Below, piece after piece: positions 33,051-40,198 of a DNA stretch of 43,891 nt. A program made the translations under genes and the position numbers. The stretch covers positions 1 to 43,891 of the forward strand of contig JAGAPB010000039.1 of the NCBI GenBank assembly GCA_017847995.1, read 5' to 3'. The notes under the pieces are model-generated. The model did no database searches, was not told the DNA's origin, and saw only the letters and a program-made list of their open reading frames with translations. Each line of letters opens with the position of its first letter. The first letter of the stretch is position 1. Source of the DNA: Oscillospiraceae bacterium (GTDB taxonomy: Bacteria; Bacillota; Clostridia; Oscillospirales; Ruminococcaceae).

Positions 33051-33845
33051 TTATGCAAGCAGCATTTTGTCGCTGACAACATCGGTGCCGCTAGCGCGGT
33101 TGAACAGCTCCAGCAGTTCCGGAACGGTAAGGTTCTTTTTCCGTTCGCCCGAAACATCAACAACGATTCGGCCCTCATGCATCATGATCAGGCGGTTGCC
33201 ATGGGCAATGGCGTCCTTCATGTTGTGGGTCACCATCATGGTGGTCAGGTTGTTTTCCAAAACGATGCGGTCACTGATCTCCAAAACCTTGGCGGCGGTT
33301 TTGGGGTCAAGGGCTGCGGTGTGTTCATCCAGCAACAGCAGCTTGGGCTTTTTCAGCGATGCCATCAGCAGGGTAAGCGCCTGGCGCTGGCCGCCCGAAA
33401 GCAGCCCCACCTTGCTGGTCAAGCGGTCTTCCAGGCCCAGGTCCAGGTCCTTCAGCAGTTGGCGGTACTGTTCCCTTTCCTCCTTGGAAATGTGCCAGCC
33501 CAAACCACGGGCCTGGCCGCGGCGGGCCGCCAGGGCAAGGTTTTCTTCGATCTGCATGGTGGGGGCGGTGCCCATCATGGGGTCCTGGAACACGCGGCCG
33601 ATAAACTTGGCACGCTTGTATTCAGGCAGATGGGTAACATCCACACCGTCGATGGTGATGGAGCCGTCATCCACGGGCCAAACACCGGCTACGGCATTCA
33701 GCAGGGTGGATTTACCGGCGCCGTTGCCGCCAATAACGGTAACAAAGTCGCCCTCGTTCAGCTGCAGGTCTACCCCCTGCAGGGCGCATTTTTCGTTCAC
33801 CGTGTGGGCGTTAAAGGTCTTAAAGATATTTTTTACTTCAAGCAT
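33051..33845 (-). CDS. ABC transporter ATPase, TrpXYZ-type importer
   Basis: 264 residues: Walker A GGNGAGKST, Q-loop FQDPMMGTAPTM, signature LSGGQRQA, Walker B LLLLDEH (the final residue of the usual DEP is His), switch His in VTHNMKDAIAHG. D-E-H-T-A-A-L-D-P is typical of the ATPases that pair with PF04392 binding proteins. It starts 8 bases inside the permease gene, so the two are translated together. It energises the permease and the lipoprotein encoded upstream. Confidence 0.92.
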   Translation of the reverse strand: MLEVKNIFKTFNAHTVNEKCALQGVDLQLNEGDFVTVIGGNGAGKSTLLNAVAGVWPVDDGSITIDGVDVTHLPEYKRAKFIGRVFQDPMMGTAPTMQIEENLALAARRGQARGLGWHISKEEREQYRQLLKDLDLGLEDRLTSKVGLLSGGQRQALTLLMASLKKPKLLLLDEHTAALDPKTAAKVLEISDRIVLENNLTTMMVTHNMKDAIAHGNRLIMMHEGRIVVDVSGERKKNLTVPELLELFNRASGTDVVSDKMLLA

Positions 33846-34788
33846 TCTTTGCAGCCTCCTTTCGTGCGGGCTTGGCGTGCACCTTGCTCTTCCAGTAAGG
33901 CACCGAAAGGAAGATGGCTACAACGGCTGCCGACAGCAGCTTGAGGTAGTTGGAGTTAAGGCCCATGGCCAAAACCGCCTGGATAACGATGTAGTAGAGG
34001 ATGGCGCCGATGGAGACTGCCAGCAGGCTTAGGGCAAAGTTGCGGAAAAGCTTGCCAAACAGCACGTCACCGATGATAACGGCAGCCAGACCGATCACGA
34101 TGGCACCGCGGCCCATGTTGATGTCGGCAAAGCTCTGGTACTGTGCCAGCAGCGAGCCGGAAAGGGCCACCATGCCGTTGGAGATCATCAGTGCCAGCAC
34201 CTTGGTGAAGTTGATGTTGATGCCCTGTGCGCTGGCCATGCGGGCATTGGAGCCGGTGGCACGCAGCGAAGCGCCCAGTTCGGTGCCAAAGAACCAATAG
34301 AGAAGGCCGATCAAAACCAATGTAAAGATGCCGACCACAAAGATGGGATGCTGGGTAAAAGGACGGTCGCCCTTGGCCACATCCTGCACAAAGCGCAGCG
34401 AAACCAGCAGCTTGTTCAGCACTTCCTTGTCGATAACATTGATGGAAACGTTGGCCTTCATGCCCATGATGGCCAGGTTGACCGACCACAGGCCAAGCTG
34501 GGTAAGAATACCGGACAGAATGGCGGGAATGCCGCAGCCGGTATGCAGCAGGCCGGTCACAAGGCCTGCCACCATGCCCACAACAAAGGCGGCCAGCATG
34601 GCCAGCCAGATGTTGGTTCCCGAAGCGTAAAGCACAACAAAGACCGCACCGCCTGTGCAGAAGGAGCCGTCAACGGTCAGGTCGGCAATATCCAAAATTC
34701 GATAAGTGATGTAGACACCGATGGCCATAATGCCCCAGATAAGGCCCTGGGAGGCAGCGCCCGGTATCGCACCAATAAAGTCTAACAT
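33838..34788 (-). CDS. ABC transporter permease, TrpXYZ-type importer
   Basis: 316 residues, eight or more hydrophobic segments of the BPD_transp_2 / LivM-like type: GLIWGIMAIGVYITYRILDI near the N terminus, DLTVDGSFCTGGAV, and EAA-like region ATGSNARMASAQGIN. GGGGG precedes the ATG. It is separated from the binding-protein gene by a terminator-like hairpin, so permease and ATPase should be made at lower levels than the binding protein. Confidence 0.92.
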   Translation of the reverse strand: MLDFIGAIPGAASQGLIWGIMAIGVYITYRILDIADLTVDGSFCTGGAVFVVLYASGTNIWLAMLAAFVVGMVAGLVTGLLHTGCGIPAILSGILTQLGLWSVNLAIMGMKANVSINVIDKEVLNKLLVSLRFVQDVAKGDRPFTQHPIFVVGIFTLVLIGLLYWFFGTELGASLRATGSNARMASAQGININFTKVLALMISNGMVALSGSLLAQYQSFADINMGRGAIVIGLAAVIIGDVLFGKLFRNFALSLLAVSIGAILYYIVIQAVLAMGLNSNYLKLLSAAVVAIFLSVPYWKSKVHAKPARKEAAKNA

Positions 34789-34848
34789 TCATCTTTTCCC
34801 CCTGTTGAGAAATTCGTCTGTTTTTTGCAAATTTTATCATAAGGCAAA

Positions 34849-34884
34849 AAGCAGCGGGAAGGAAAGTTTCCTTTCCGCTGCTTC
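34849..34884 (-). terminator. Internal attenuating terminator between binding protein and permease
   Basis: AAGCAGCGG-AAGGAAA and TTTCCTT-CCGCTGCTT form a long near-perfect stem, with T5 downstream in the minus direction. Partial termination would give an excess of the binding protein, a common design for ABC importers. Confidence 0.85.
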
Positions 34885-34909
34885 TTTCCATTCTTGGAAT
34901 ATGCTGTTA

Positions 34910-35917
34910 TTATTCAGCAGCTTCGATGGCTACATAGCCTTCGGGAACGGCAACCCCAAGATCAGCGCAAATGGTTTCGTTGAACTTCTTGGTGAACTGG
35001 GGAGCGTATTCGATGGGCATTTCTTCCACATTGGCTTCGCCGGTCAGGATCTTGGCAGCCATTTTGCCGGTGGCAACGCCCAGGTCGTAGTAGCTGATGG
35101 ACAGGGTGGCTACGCCGCAGCCGCCGCAGATGCCTTCTTCCCCGGCGAAAACGGGGATGCCGGCGGGACGGCAGATGTTGTCGATGATGCCGGTGTTGGA
35201 GGCAACGGTGTTATCGGTGGGAACATAGATGACGTCGCTGTTGTCAGCGGCAGTCTGGGCAACAGCAGCCATATCGTTGGAGTCGGAGAAGGCGTACTGG
35301 GTGCAGGCATAGCCCATCTCTTCCAGGAACTTCTGAACTTCGTCTACCTGATACTGGCTGTTGGCCTCGGCCGAGCAGTAAACCAGACCAACATTCTTGG
35401 CATCGGGGTACCATTCCTTGATCATGGCAGCCTGCTGGTCCAGGGGAGCCAGGTCGGAAGTGCCGGAAATGTTGGAGCCTACCAGACCGTCAAAATCAGC
35501 AATGCTGAGGGCTACGCCATATTCGGTGACCGAGGTGCCCAGGATGGGGATATCGGCAGTGGCGGCAGCGGCAGCCTGCAGGGCGGGGGTGGCATTGGCC
35601 AGGATCAGGTCAACATTGGCGGAAACAAAATCGTTGGCAATAACAGCGCAGGTGGCGGCATCGCCGGCGGCGTTCTGTTCTTCAAACACAACAGAGTCGC
35701 CCAGTGCGTCCACCAGGGCATCCTTAAAGCCCTGGGTGGCGGCGTCCAGTGCAACGTGGGGGACCAACTGGCAGATGCCAACGGTAAAGGTTTTGGCAGG
35801 AACTTCAGCTTCGGGATCTTCGGCTGCGGGAGCTTCAGCAGGAGCAGAGGAACCACCGCAGGCGGTCATGGAAAGCACCATCATCAGTGCAAGCAGCATA
35901 GCAAGAATCTTTTTCAT
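34910..35917 (-). CDS. ABC transporter substrate-binding lipoprotein (PF04392, TrpX-like)
   Basis: 335 residues. Lipoprotein signal with MTAC and lipidation at Cys20, an Ala/Glu/Pro linker, then a two-lobed periplasmic-binding fold: FTVGICQLVPHVALDAATQG, VDLILANATPALQAA, PILGTSVTEYG, NVGLVYCSAEANS, DVIYVPTDNTVASN, PVFAGEEGICGGCGVATLSI. This is the ABC_sub_bind (PF04392) family, where characterised or predicted members bind tryptophan or tyrosine; the ligand here is inferred only from the family. GGAGATG precedes the ATG. Its promoter carries a perfect palindrome, so it is likely controlled by a repressor. Confidence 0.9.
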   Translation of the reverse strand: MKKILAMLLALMMVLSMTACGGSSAPAEAPAAEDPEAEVPAKTFTVGICQLVPHVALDAATQGFKDALVDALGDSVVFEEQNAAGDAATCAVIANDFVSANVDLILANATPALQAAAAATADIPILGTSVTEYGVALSIADFDGLVGSNISGTSDLAPLDQQAAMIKEWYPDAKNVGLVYCSAEANSQYQVDEVQKFLEEMGYACTQYAFSDSNDMAAVAQTAADNSDVIYVPTDNTVASNTGIIDNICRPAGIPVFAGEEGICGGCGVATLSISYYDLGVATGKMAAKILTGEANVEEMPIEYAPQFTKKFNETICADLGVAVPEGYVAIEAAE

Positions 35918-35965
35918 TGTATGACATCTCCTTTGATATTGCGCTTTAATGATTAAAAGCGTTGA

Positions 35966-36005
35966 AGTATGTACATACTATATCACTTTAAATCCCCAAA
36001 GTAAA
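35966..36005 (-). promoter_or_regulatory. Promoter with perfect 14-bp palindromic operator for the ABC operon
   Basis: On the minus strand TTTACT (36000-36005), 17 bases, TATAGT (35977-35982). AGTATGTACATACT (35966-35979) is a perfect palindrome overlapping the -10 and the start site, the classic repressor position. A second candidate promoter lies further upstream in the AT-rich gap. The regulator is not encoded nearby. Confidence 0.65.
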
Positions 36006-36087
36006 GTATAAAAATTCACAAACAAATCGGTTGAAAATATTTAATTTTTATAAAATTTCTGTCGCGTTTATACAATTGATAATTTGC

Positions 36088-36126
36088 AAAAACCAAAGCC
36101 GCCCAACCAAACAAATGGTCAGGCGG
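36088..36126 (-). terminator. Terminator of the GTPase-NYN gene
   Basis: GCCGCC and GGCGGC stem with CCA/TGG pairing inside, then TTGGTTTTTG in the minus direction. Confidence 0.75.
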
Positions 36127-36131
36127 CAGGC

Positions 36132-38759
36132 TCAGCTTAGGTCGGCTACATCCCGGATCTTATAATTTCCACGGTTTTTCAGATTGTGTTCTTCGATCAG
36201 CTTGGTTATTTGCAGCTGGGTGGCCTCCACCTCTGCCTTGAAGGCCGAGGCCGAAAGCCGCATCGCCCCATGTCCCAGAATGATCATCTGCTCCAACCCA
36301 TCCGAGGTTGCCACACGCACCTGGTGGTCACGGCTAAGCTCGTAGGTGGTGCGTTCAATGTAATTGTCGGCGGTTTGGGCCTCCTTGGTGTAAACGATGT
36401 ACAGGTTGTTCCGCTTTTCCACCGAGCCGGGGTTGCCCTTCACCTTATAGGCGTCAAAGACCAGAATGATCTCGCACTTGCGGAAGCCCCGGTAGTTGGC
36501 CAAAATATCCTCCAGCACCGCGCGGGCGGCGGCCAGGTCGGTCTGGGCCAGGGCCTTCAGTTCCTCCCAGGCAAAGATGATGTTGTAGCCGTCCACCAGC
36601 AGATATTCGGGGCCGGCCTTTTTCTTTTCCTTCAGGGTATAGTGTTCAGCCAGCTCGGTGCGGGCAGGCTTGCGCTGGGGCTCAAAGGCTTTGCGCTCTA
36701 TCTTGCCATAGGTGCGCTCAAAAATGGCCATCAGCTCCTTGTCCTGCTCGAAGGAACCCCGATATTCGGTGCGCTGCACCGGGCGGGGGGCCTCCTGCTG
36801 GGGTACTTTTTCCTCTTGCCCCAGCTTCAGGCCGCTGTGAACGTGCATATGGTCAAACACCTGGTCCCATTTCACGTTGTATCCGCCGCCATGGGCGCAG
36901 AAGACCGAATCGGCGGGGTTGTCCACATCCCGTTCCGGGTCGTAGCCGATGGCTTCGATGACCTTTTCGGCTTCGCCGCAGGGCTCGTAGCCGCGGTAGG
37001 AACAGGAAAGCCGCCCCAAGCCGCGGGTATAAGCCGTCACCTCCTGCCAATAGTTCTGTAGCCCGGCAACCGGGGCGTAACCGGTCAGCACCGTCATTTC
37101 CCCTTCGGTTTCGGGGTCGTTGATGGTTCCCCCCATGCCCTGCAGGTCGGTCATGGCGCGGCCCACGCTGTCCATGGGCAGTTCCAGGCGGAAATCGTAG
37201 AAAGGCTCCAGCAGTAGACTTTCGGCCTGCATCAGGCCCTGGCGCACGGCACGGTAGGTGGCCTGGCGGAAGTCTCCCCCTTCGGTATGCTTCAGGTGGG
37301 CGCGCCCTGCCACCAGGGTGATCTTCATATCGGTGATGGCCGAACCGGTCAGCACGCCGGGATGTTCCCGTTCCAGCAGGTGGGTCAGCACCAAGCGCTG
37401 CCAGTTCAGGTCAAGGTGGTCGGTGCTGCAGCTGCTGCCCACCACAAGACCGCTGCCCCGGGGGCCGGGTTCCATCAATAGATGCGCCTCGGCATAGTGG
37501 CGCAATGGCTCAAAGTGTCCAACCCCCTCCACAGCATTGGCAATGGTTTCTTTATAGATGATGCTGCCCACATCGAAGGCAACATCCAGACCGAAGCGAT
37601 CCTTCATCAGCCGGGTCAGCACCTCCAACTGCACCTGGCCCATCAACTGCACATGAATTTCCTTCCACTGTTCGTTCCACAGGATGCGCAGCATGGGGTC
37701 TTCTTCCTCCAATTGACGCAGCTTGGGCAAAATGGTAAAGGGCTCCACGCCGTCGGGCAGTATCATGCGGTAATTGAGAACCGGCTCCAGCATGGCAGTG
37801 GGGGCATCCTCCTGGGCCCCAAGGCCCTGGCCGCTGCGGGTTTGACTAAGGCCGGTAACGGCCACGATCTGCCCTGCTGCCGCTTCTTCCAGCGGGGCGA
37901 ACTTTTCGCCCGAATACAGCCGAAGCTGGTCGGCCTTTTCTTCCCAGGCAGTCTCCCCCGTTTGCCCCTGCAGCAGGGTTTTGGCCCGCAGGCTGCCGCC
38001 GGTTATCTTCATCCAGGTCAGACGGGTGTTTTTGCTGTCACGGGAGATTTTGAATACTCTGGCGCCGAAAGCTTGGGGATAAACAGGCTGGGGGGCGTAC
38101 CGCACCAGGCCGTCCAAAAATTCCCCGATGCCCTGCAGCTTCAGGGCCGAGCCAAACCAGCAGGGGAACACCCTGCGGCAGGCGATCATGTCAGAAATCA
38201 GCCCATCCCCCACGCTGCCCTCCTCCAAAAAGGCCTCCATGGCCTTTTCGTCGCACAGAGCCACCGCTTCGTCCCGCTGCTCCAAATCAGCACCAAAGTC
38301 CACACAGCCGCCGTTCAGGCGGTTCCGGAACTGCTCCAGCAGCCTTTCGCGGTCGGCGCCGCTTTGGTCCATCTTGTTGACAAACAGCAGGGTGGGCACC
38401 TGGTACCGTTCCAGCAGCTTCCACAGGGTGCGGGTGTGGCCCTGTACCCCGTCGGTGCCGCTGATGACCAAAATGGCGCAGTCCAGCACCTGCAGGGTAC
38501 GCTCCATCTCAGCCGAAAAATCCACATGGCCGGGGGTATCCAGCAAGGTGATCTCGCAGCCGTTCCAGTTCAGGTTGGCCTGCTTGGAAAAAATGGTGAT
38601 GCCCCGTTCCCGTTCCTGGGCATCGGTATCCAAAAAGGCGTCGCCGTGATCCACGCGGCCCAGGGTTCTGCGGCTGCCGCTGAGGTAAAGCAAGGCTTCG
38701 CTCAATGTTGTTTTGCCGGCGTCAACATGCGCCAGGATGCCCACCACAAGTTTCTTCAT
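36132..38759 (-). CDS. TetM/EF-G-like ribosomal GTPase fused to a Rae1/YacP NYN ribonuclease
   Basis: 875 residues. Residues 1-645 are a complete ribosomal-protection-type GTPase: AHVDAGKTT (10-18), RERGITIFS, DTPGHVDF (74-81), NKMD (128-131), EF-G domains II-V. In the domain IV loop, where TetM has YSPVSTP, this protein reads HLKHTEGGDF (488-497), so tetracycline protection is doubtful. After a charged linker (646-717), residues 718-875 form a PF05991 NYN domain like Bacillus Rae1: LLVDGYN (Asp723), VFDAYKVKG (Asp769), KEAQTADNYIE (Asp798), VATSDGLEQ (Asp820). Rae1 cuts mRNA in the ribosomal A site; TetM-like GTPases dock at that same site. The ATG at 38759 gives the family start. Monocistronic. 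Confidence 0.9.
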   Translation of the reverse strand: MKKLVVGILAHVDAGKTTLSEALLYLSGSRRTLGRVDHGDAFLDTDAQERERGITIFSKQANLNWNGCEITLLDTPGHVDFSAEMERTLQVLDCAILVISGTDGVQGHTRTLWKLLERYQVPTLLFVNKMDQSGADRERLLEQFRNRLNGGCVDFGADLEQRDEAVALCDEKAMEAFLEEGSVGDGLISDMIACRRVFPCWFGSALKLQGIGEFLDGLVRYAPQPVYPQAFGARVFKISRDSKNTRLTWMKITGGSLRAKTLLQGQTGETAWEEKADQLRLYSGEKFAPLEEAAAGQIVAVTGLSQTRSGQGLGAQEDAPTAMLEPVLNYRMILPDGVEPFTILPKLRQLEEEDPMLRILWNEQWKEIHVQLMGQVQLEVLTRLMKDRFGLDVAFDVGSIIYKETIANAVEGVGHFEPLRHYAEAHLLMEPGPRGSGLVVGSSCSTDHLDLNWQRLVLTHLLEREHPGVLTGSAITDMKITLVAGRAHLKHTEGGDFRQATYRAVRQGLMQAESLLLEPFYDFRLELPMDSVGRAMTDLQGMGGTINDPETEGEMTVLTGYAPVAGLQNYWQEVTAYTRGLGRLSCSYRGYEPCGEAEKVIEAIGYDPERDVDNPADSVFCAHGGGYNVKWDQVFDHMHVHSGLKLGQEEKVPQQEAPRPVQRTEYRGSFEQDKELMAIFERTYGKIERKAFEPQRKPARTELAEHYTLKEKKKAGPEYLLVDGYNIIFAWEELKALAQTDLAAARAVLEDILANYRGFRKCEIILVFDAYKVKGNPGSVEKRNNLYIVYTKEAQTADNYIERTTYELSRDHQVRVATSDGLEQMIILGHGAMRLSASAFKAEVEATQLQITKLIEEHNLKNRGNYKIRDVADLS

Positions 38760-38796
38760 CGTTTCACCAATTTCTTTCCAAAACATTCTGGTTTAA

Positions 38797-38826
38797 AGGA
38801 TACAATGAGCCTTTCCGCTTTGTCAA
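38797..38826 (-). promoter_or_regulatory. Promoter of the GTPase-NYN gene
   Basis: On the minus strand TTGACA (38821-38826), 18 bases, TATCCT (38797-38802). The leader is about 30 bases, so there is no room for a TetM-type leader-peptide attenuator. Confidence 0.6.
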
Positions 38827-38835
38827 GGCGGGCAG

Positions 38836-38870
38836 AAAAATACCGCCCCTTTTAAACCAAAAGAGGCGGC
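38836..38870 (-). terminator. Terminator of lrgAB
   Basis: GCCGCCTCTTTT and AAAAGGGGCGG in the minus direction with a TGGTT-like loop, then TATTTTT. Confidence 0.85.
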
Positions 38871-38877
38871 TTTCTTT

Positions 38878-39612
38878 TTAGAAATGGATCATTGCATAGA
38901 AGGAGGCCAGCACCACCGTCATCAGGCCGCATACGGCGATGGAAAGGCCGCTCATGGCCTCCTGCACCTCGCCGAACTCACGGGCACGGGCGGTGCCGAT
39001 GGCGTGGGAGGATGTGCCGATGGCCACTCCCTGGGCCACAGGGTGGCTGATATGGAACAGCTTGAGTACCCCGCCGGAAATGACATTGCCGATAATGCCG
39101 GTGAGCACAATGGAGGCCACCGTAACGGCGGGCATGCCCCCCAGCTCTTCCGAAACACCCATGCCGATGGCGGTGGTGATGCTTTTGGGCAGCAGGGTCA
39201 CATACTGGGTGTGGTCAAGGCCAAACAGCATGCTCAGCAGCAGAACGCTGGTCAAGCAGGCCACCGTTCCGGCCAGGATGCCGCCCAAAATGGCCGCCGG
39301 GTATTTCTTCAGATACCTCAGCTTTTCGTAAAGAGGAATGGCCAGACAGACGGTGGTAGGGGTCAGCAGGTTCTGGAACATGACTGCTCCGGTGCCGTCA
39401 TAGCTGCCGTCGGCCTTCAGCTTGCCATAAAGGAAAATATTATAGTCAATATCGGTTATCAGCAGCAGCGCAATGATGATGATGCAGGCCACCAGCAAGG
39501 GGTTGAGCAGCGGGCTTTTGAACCGCTTCTGTATGGCGATGGCAAGGGTATACATGACGCCGGTGAGGAAGATACCAAAGAAAGAAATATTGGCAGCCAT
39601 TTCATTCAGCAT
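38878..39612 (-). CDS. lrgB: LrgB family membrane protein
   Basis: 244 residues from this start, about 7-8 hydrophobic segments. LrgB/CidB signatures: LLTPTTVCLAIPLYEKL, LLPKSITTAIGMGVSEELGG, GTSSHAIGTARA. LrgAB has been linked to murein hydrolase control and, in several Firmicutes, to pyruvate uptake. ATG 39612 is preferred, 8 bases after AAGGAGG; ATG 39621 touches that site. It overlaps the end of lrgA. Confidence 0.92.
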   Translation of the reverse strand: MLNEMAANISFFGIFLTGVMYTLAIAIQKRFKSPLLNPLLVACIIIIALLLITDIDYNIFLYGKLKADGSYDGTGAVMFQNLLTPTTVCLAIPLYEKLRYLKKYPAAILGGILAGTVACLTSVLLLSMLFGLDHTQYVTLLPKSITTAIGMGVSEELGGMPAVTVASIVLTGIIGNVISGGVLKLFHISHPVAQGVAIGTSSHAIGTARAREFGEVQEAMSGLSIAVCGLMTVVLASFYAMIHF

Positions 39613-39982
39613 TGGTTTCATCCTCCTTTCCCTCCTGCAGGCGGATGATGCCCTGGGCGGTAAGACCGGTGGCAGCCATGGTGATGACAGTGGTCAGCAC
39701 GGTAATGACAAAAACCGGAATGATAATATCCTTATAGCTGTCATAGCTGCTGATAAGCCCTACAACAGGGCCGACAAACATCACCGGCATAATGGATACA
39801 AGCCAGTCCCCCACAGATTTCACCCGGTCAAGCTTTACTATCCCGGTCATCAGCAAAATGAGCATCAGCACCAAACCGTAGATGCTGCCGGGAATGGGCA
39901 GCGGAAGCAGATAATTCAGCAGTTCGCCCCCGAAAGAGACGGCGGCGATCCATGCGATTTGGGAAAGATGTTTCAAACTCAT
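39602..39982 (-). CDS. lrgA: LrgA family membrane protein (CidA/LrgA)
   Basis: 126 residues, four hydrophobic segments, holin-like. Seen: GGELLNYLLPLPIPGSIYGL and VLMLILLMTG, the LrgA/CidA core, and VSIMPVMFVGPVVGLISSYD. It forms a functional pair with LrgB. The ATG at 39982 follows GAGAGGATGAG. No LytSR two-component genes are in the window, so control, if any, comes from elsewhere. Confidence 0.9.
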   Translation of the reverse strand: MSLKHLSQIAWIAAVSFGGELLNYLLPLPIPGSIYGLVLMLILLMTGIVKLDRVKSVGDWLVSIMPVMFVGPVVGLISSYDSYKDIIIPVFVITVLTTVITMAATGLTAQGIIRLQEGKEDETNAE

Positions 39983-40018
39983 CTCATCCTCTCTGTCTTT
40001 CAAATGTGATCCGTGTCA

Positions 40019-40047
40019 ATATTACTCCATTCAAGTGCAAATTGCAA
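40019..40047 (-). promoter_or_regulatory. Promoter of lrgAB
   Basis: On the minus strand TTGCAA (40042-40047), 17 bases, TAATAT (40019-40024). The -35 lies inside the first of two direct repeats. Confidence 0.6.
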
Positions 40048-40081
40048 AATAAAGCAGCGTCAAAAAATCCTTTGCAAAATA
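40042..40081. repeat. Direct repeat TTGCAAAATA spaced 30 bp in the lrgAB/lyxK divergent region
   Basis: Copies at 40042-40051 and 40072-40081 are identical over 10 bases and 30 bases apart, close to three helical turns. Placed at and upstream of the lrgAB -35, they look like tandem activator sites (LytTR-type regulators bind direct repeats), but the regulator is unknown. The region could also be just AT-rich. Confidence 0.4.
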
Positions 40082-40198
40082 CTTTGTTGCACTCTGTCTT
40101 GATTCGGTCGGATTGTGGTAAATTTTTGTGAAATATGATATGATACTTTCAAGCATTCAACCCGCAAAATTTCAGTACTTTTTCAAGGAGACAGTATC

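Noticed and set aside
36132..38759. Tetracycline resistance gene of the tetM/tetO class
   Set aside because: The GTPase part is TetM-like, but the decoding-centre loop is HLKHTEGGDF and not YSPVSTP, there is no leader-peptide attenuator, and an NYN nuclease domain is fused on. Calling it a resistance gene would be misleading.
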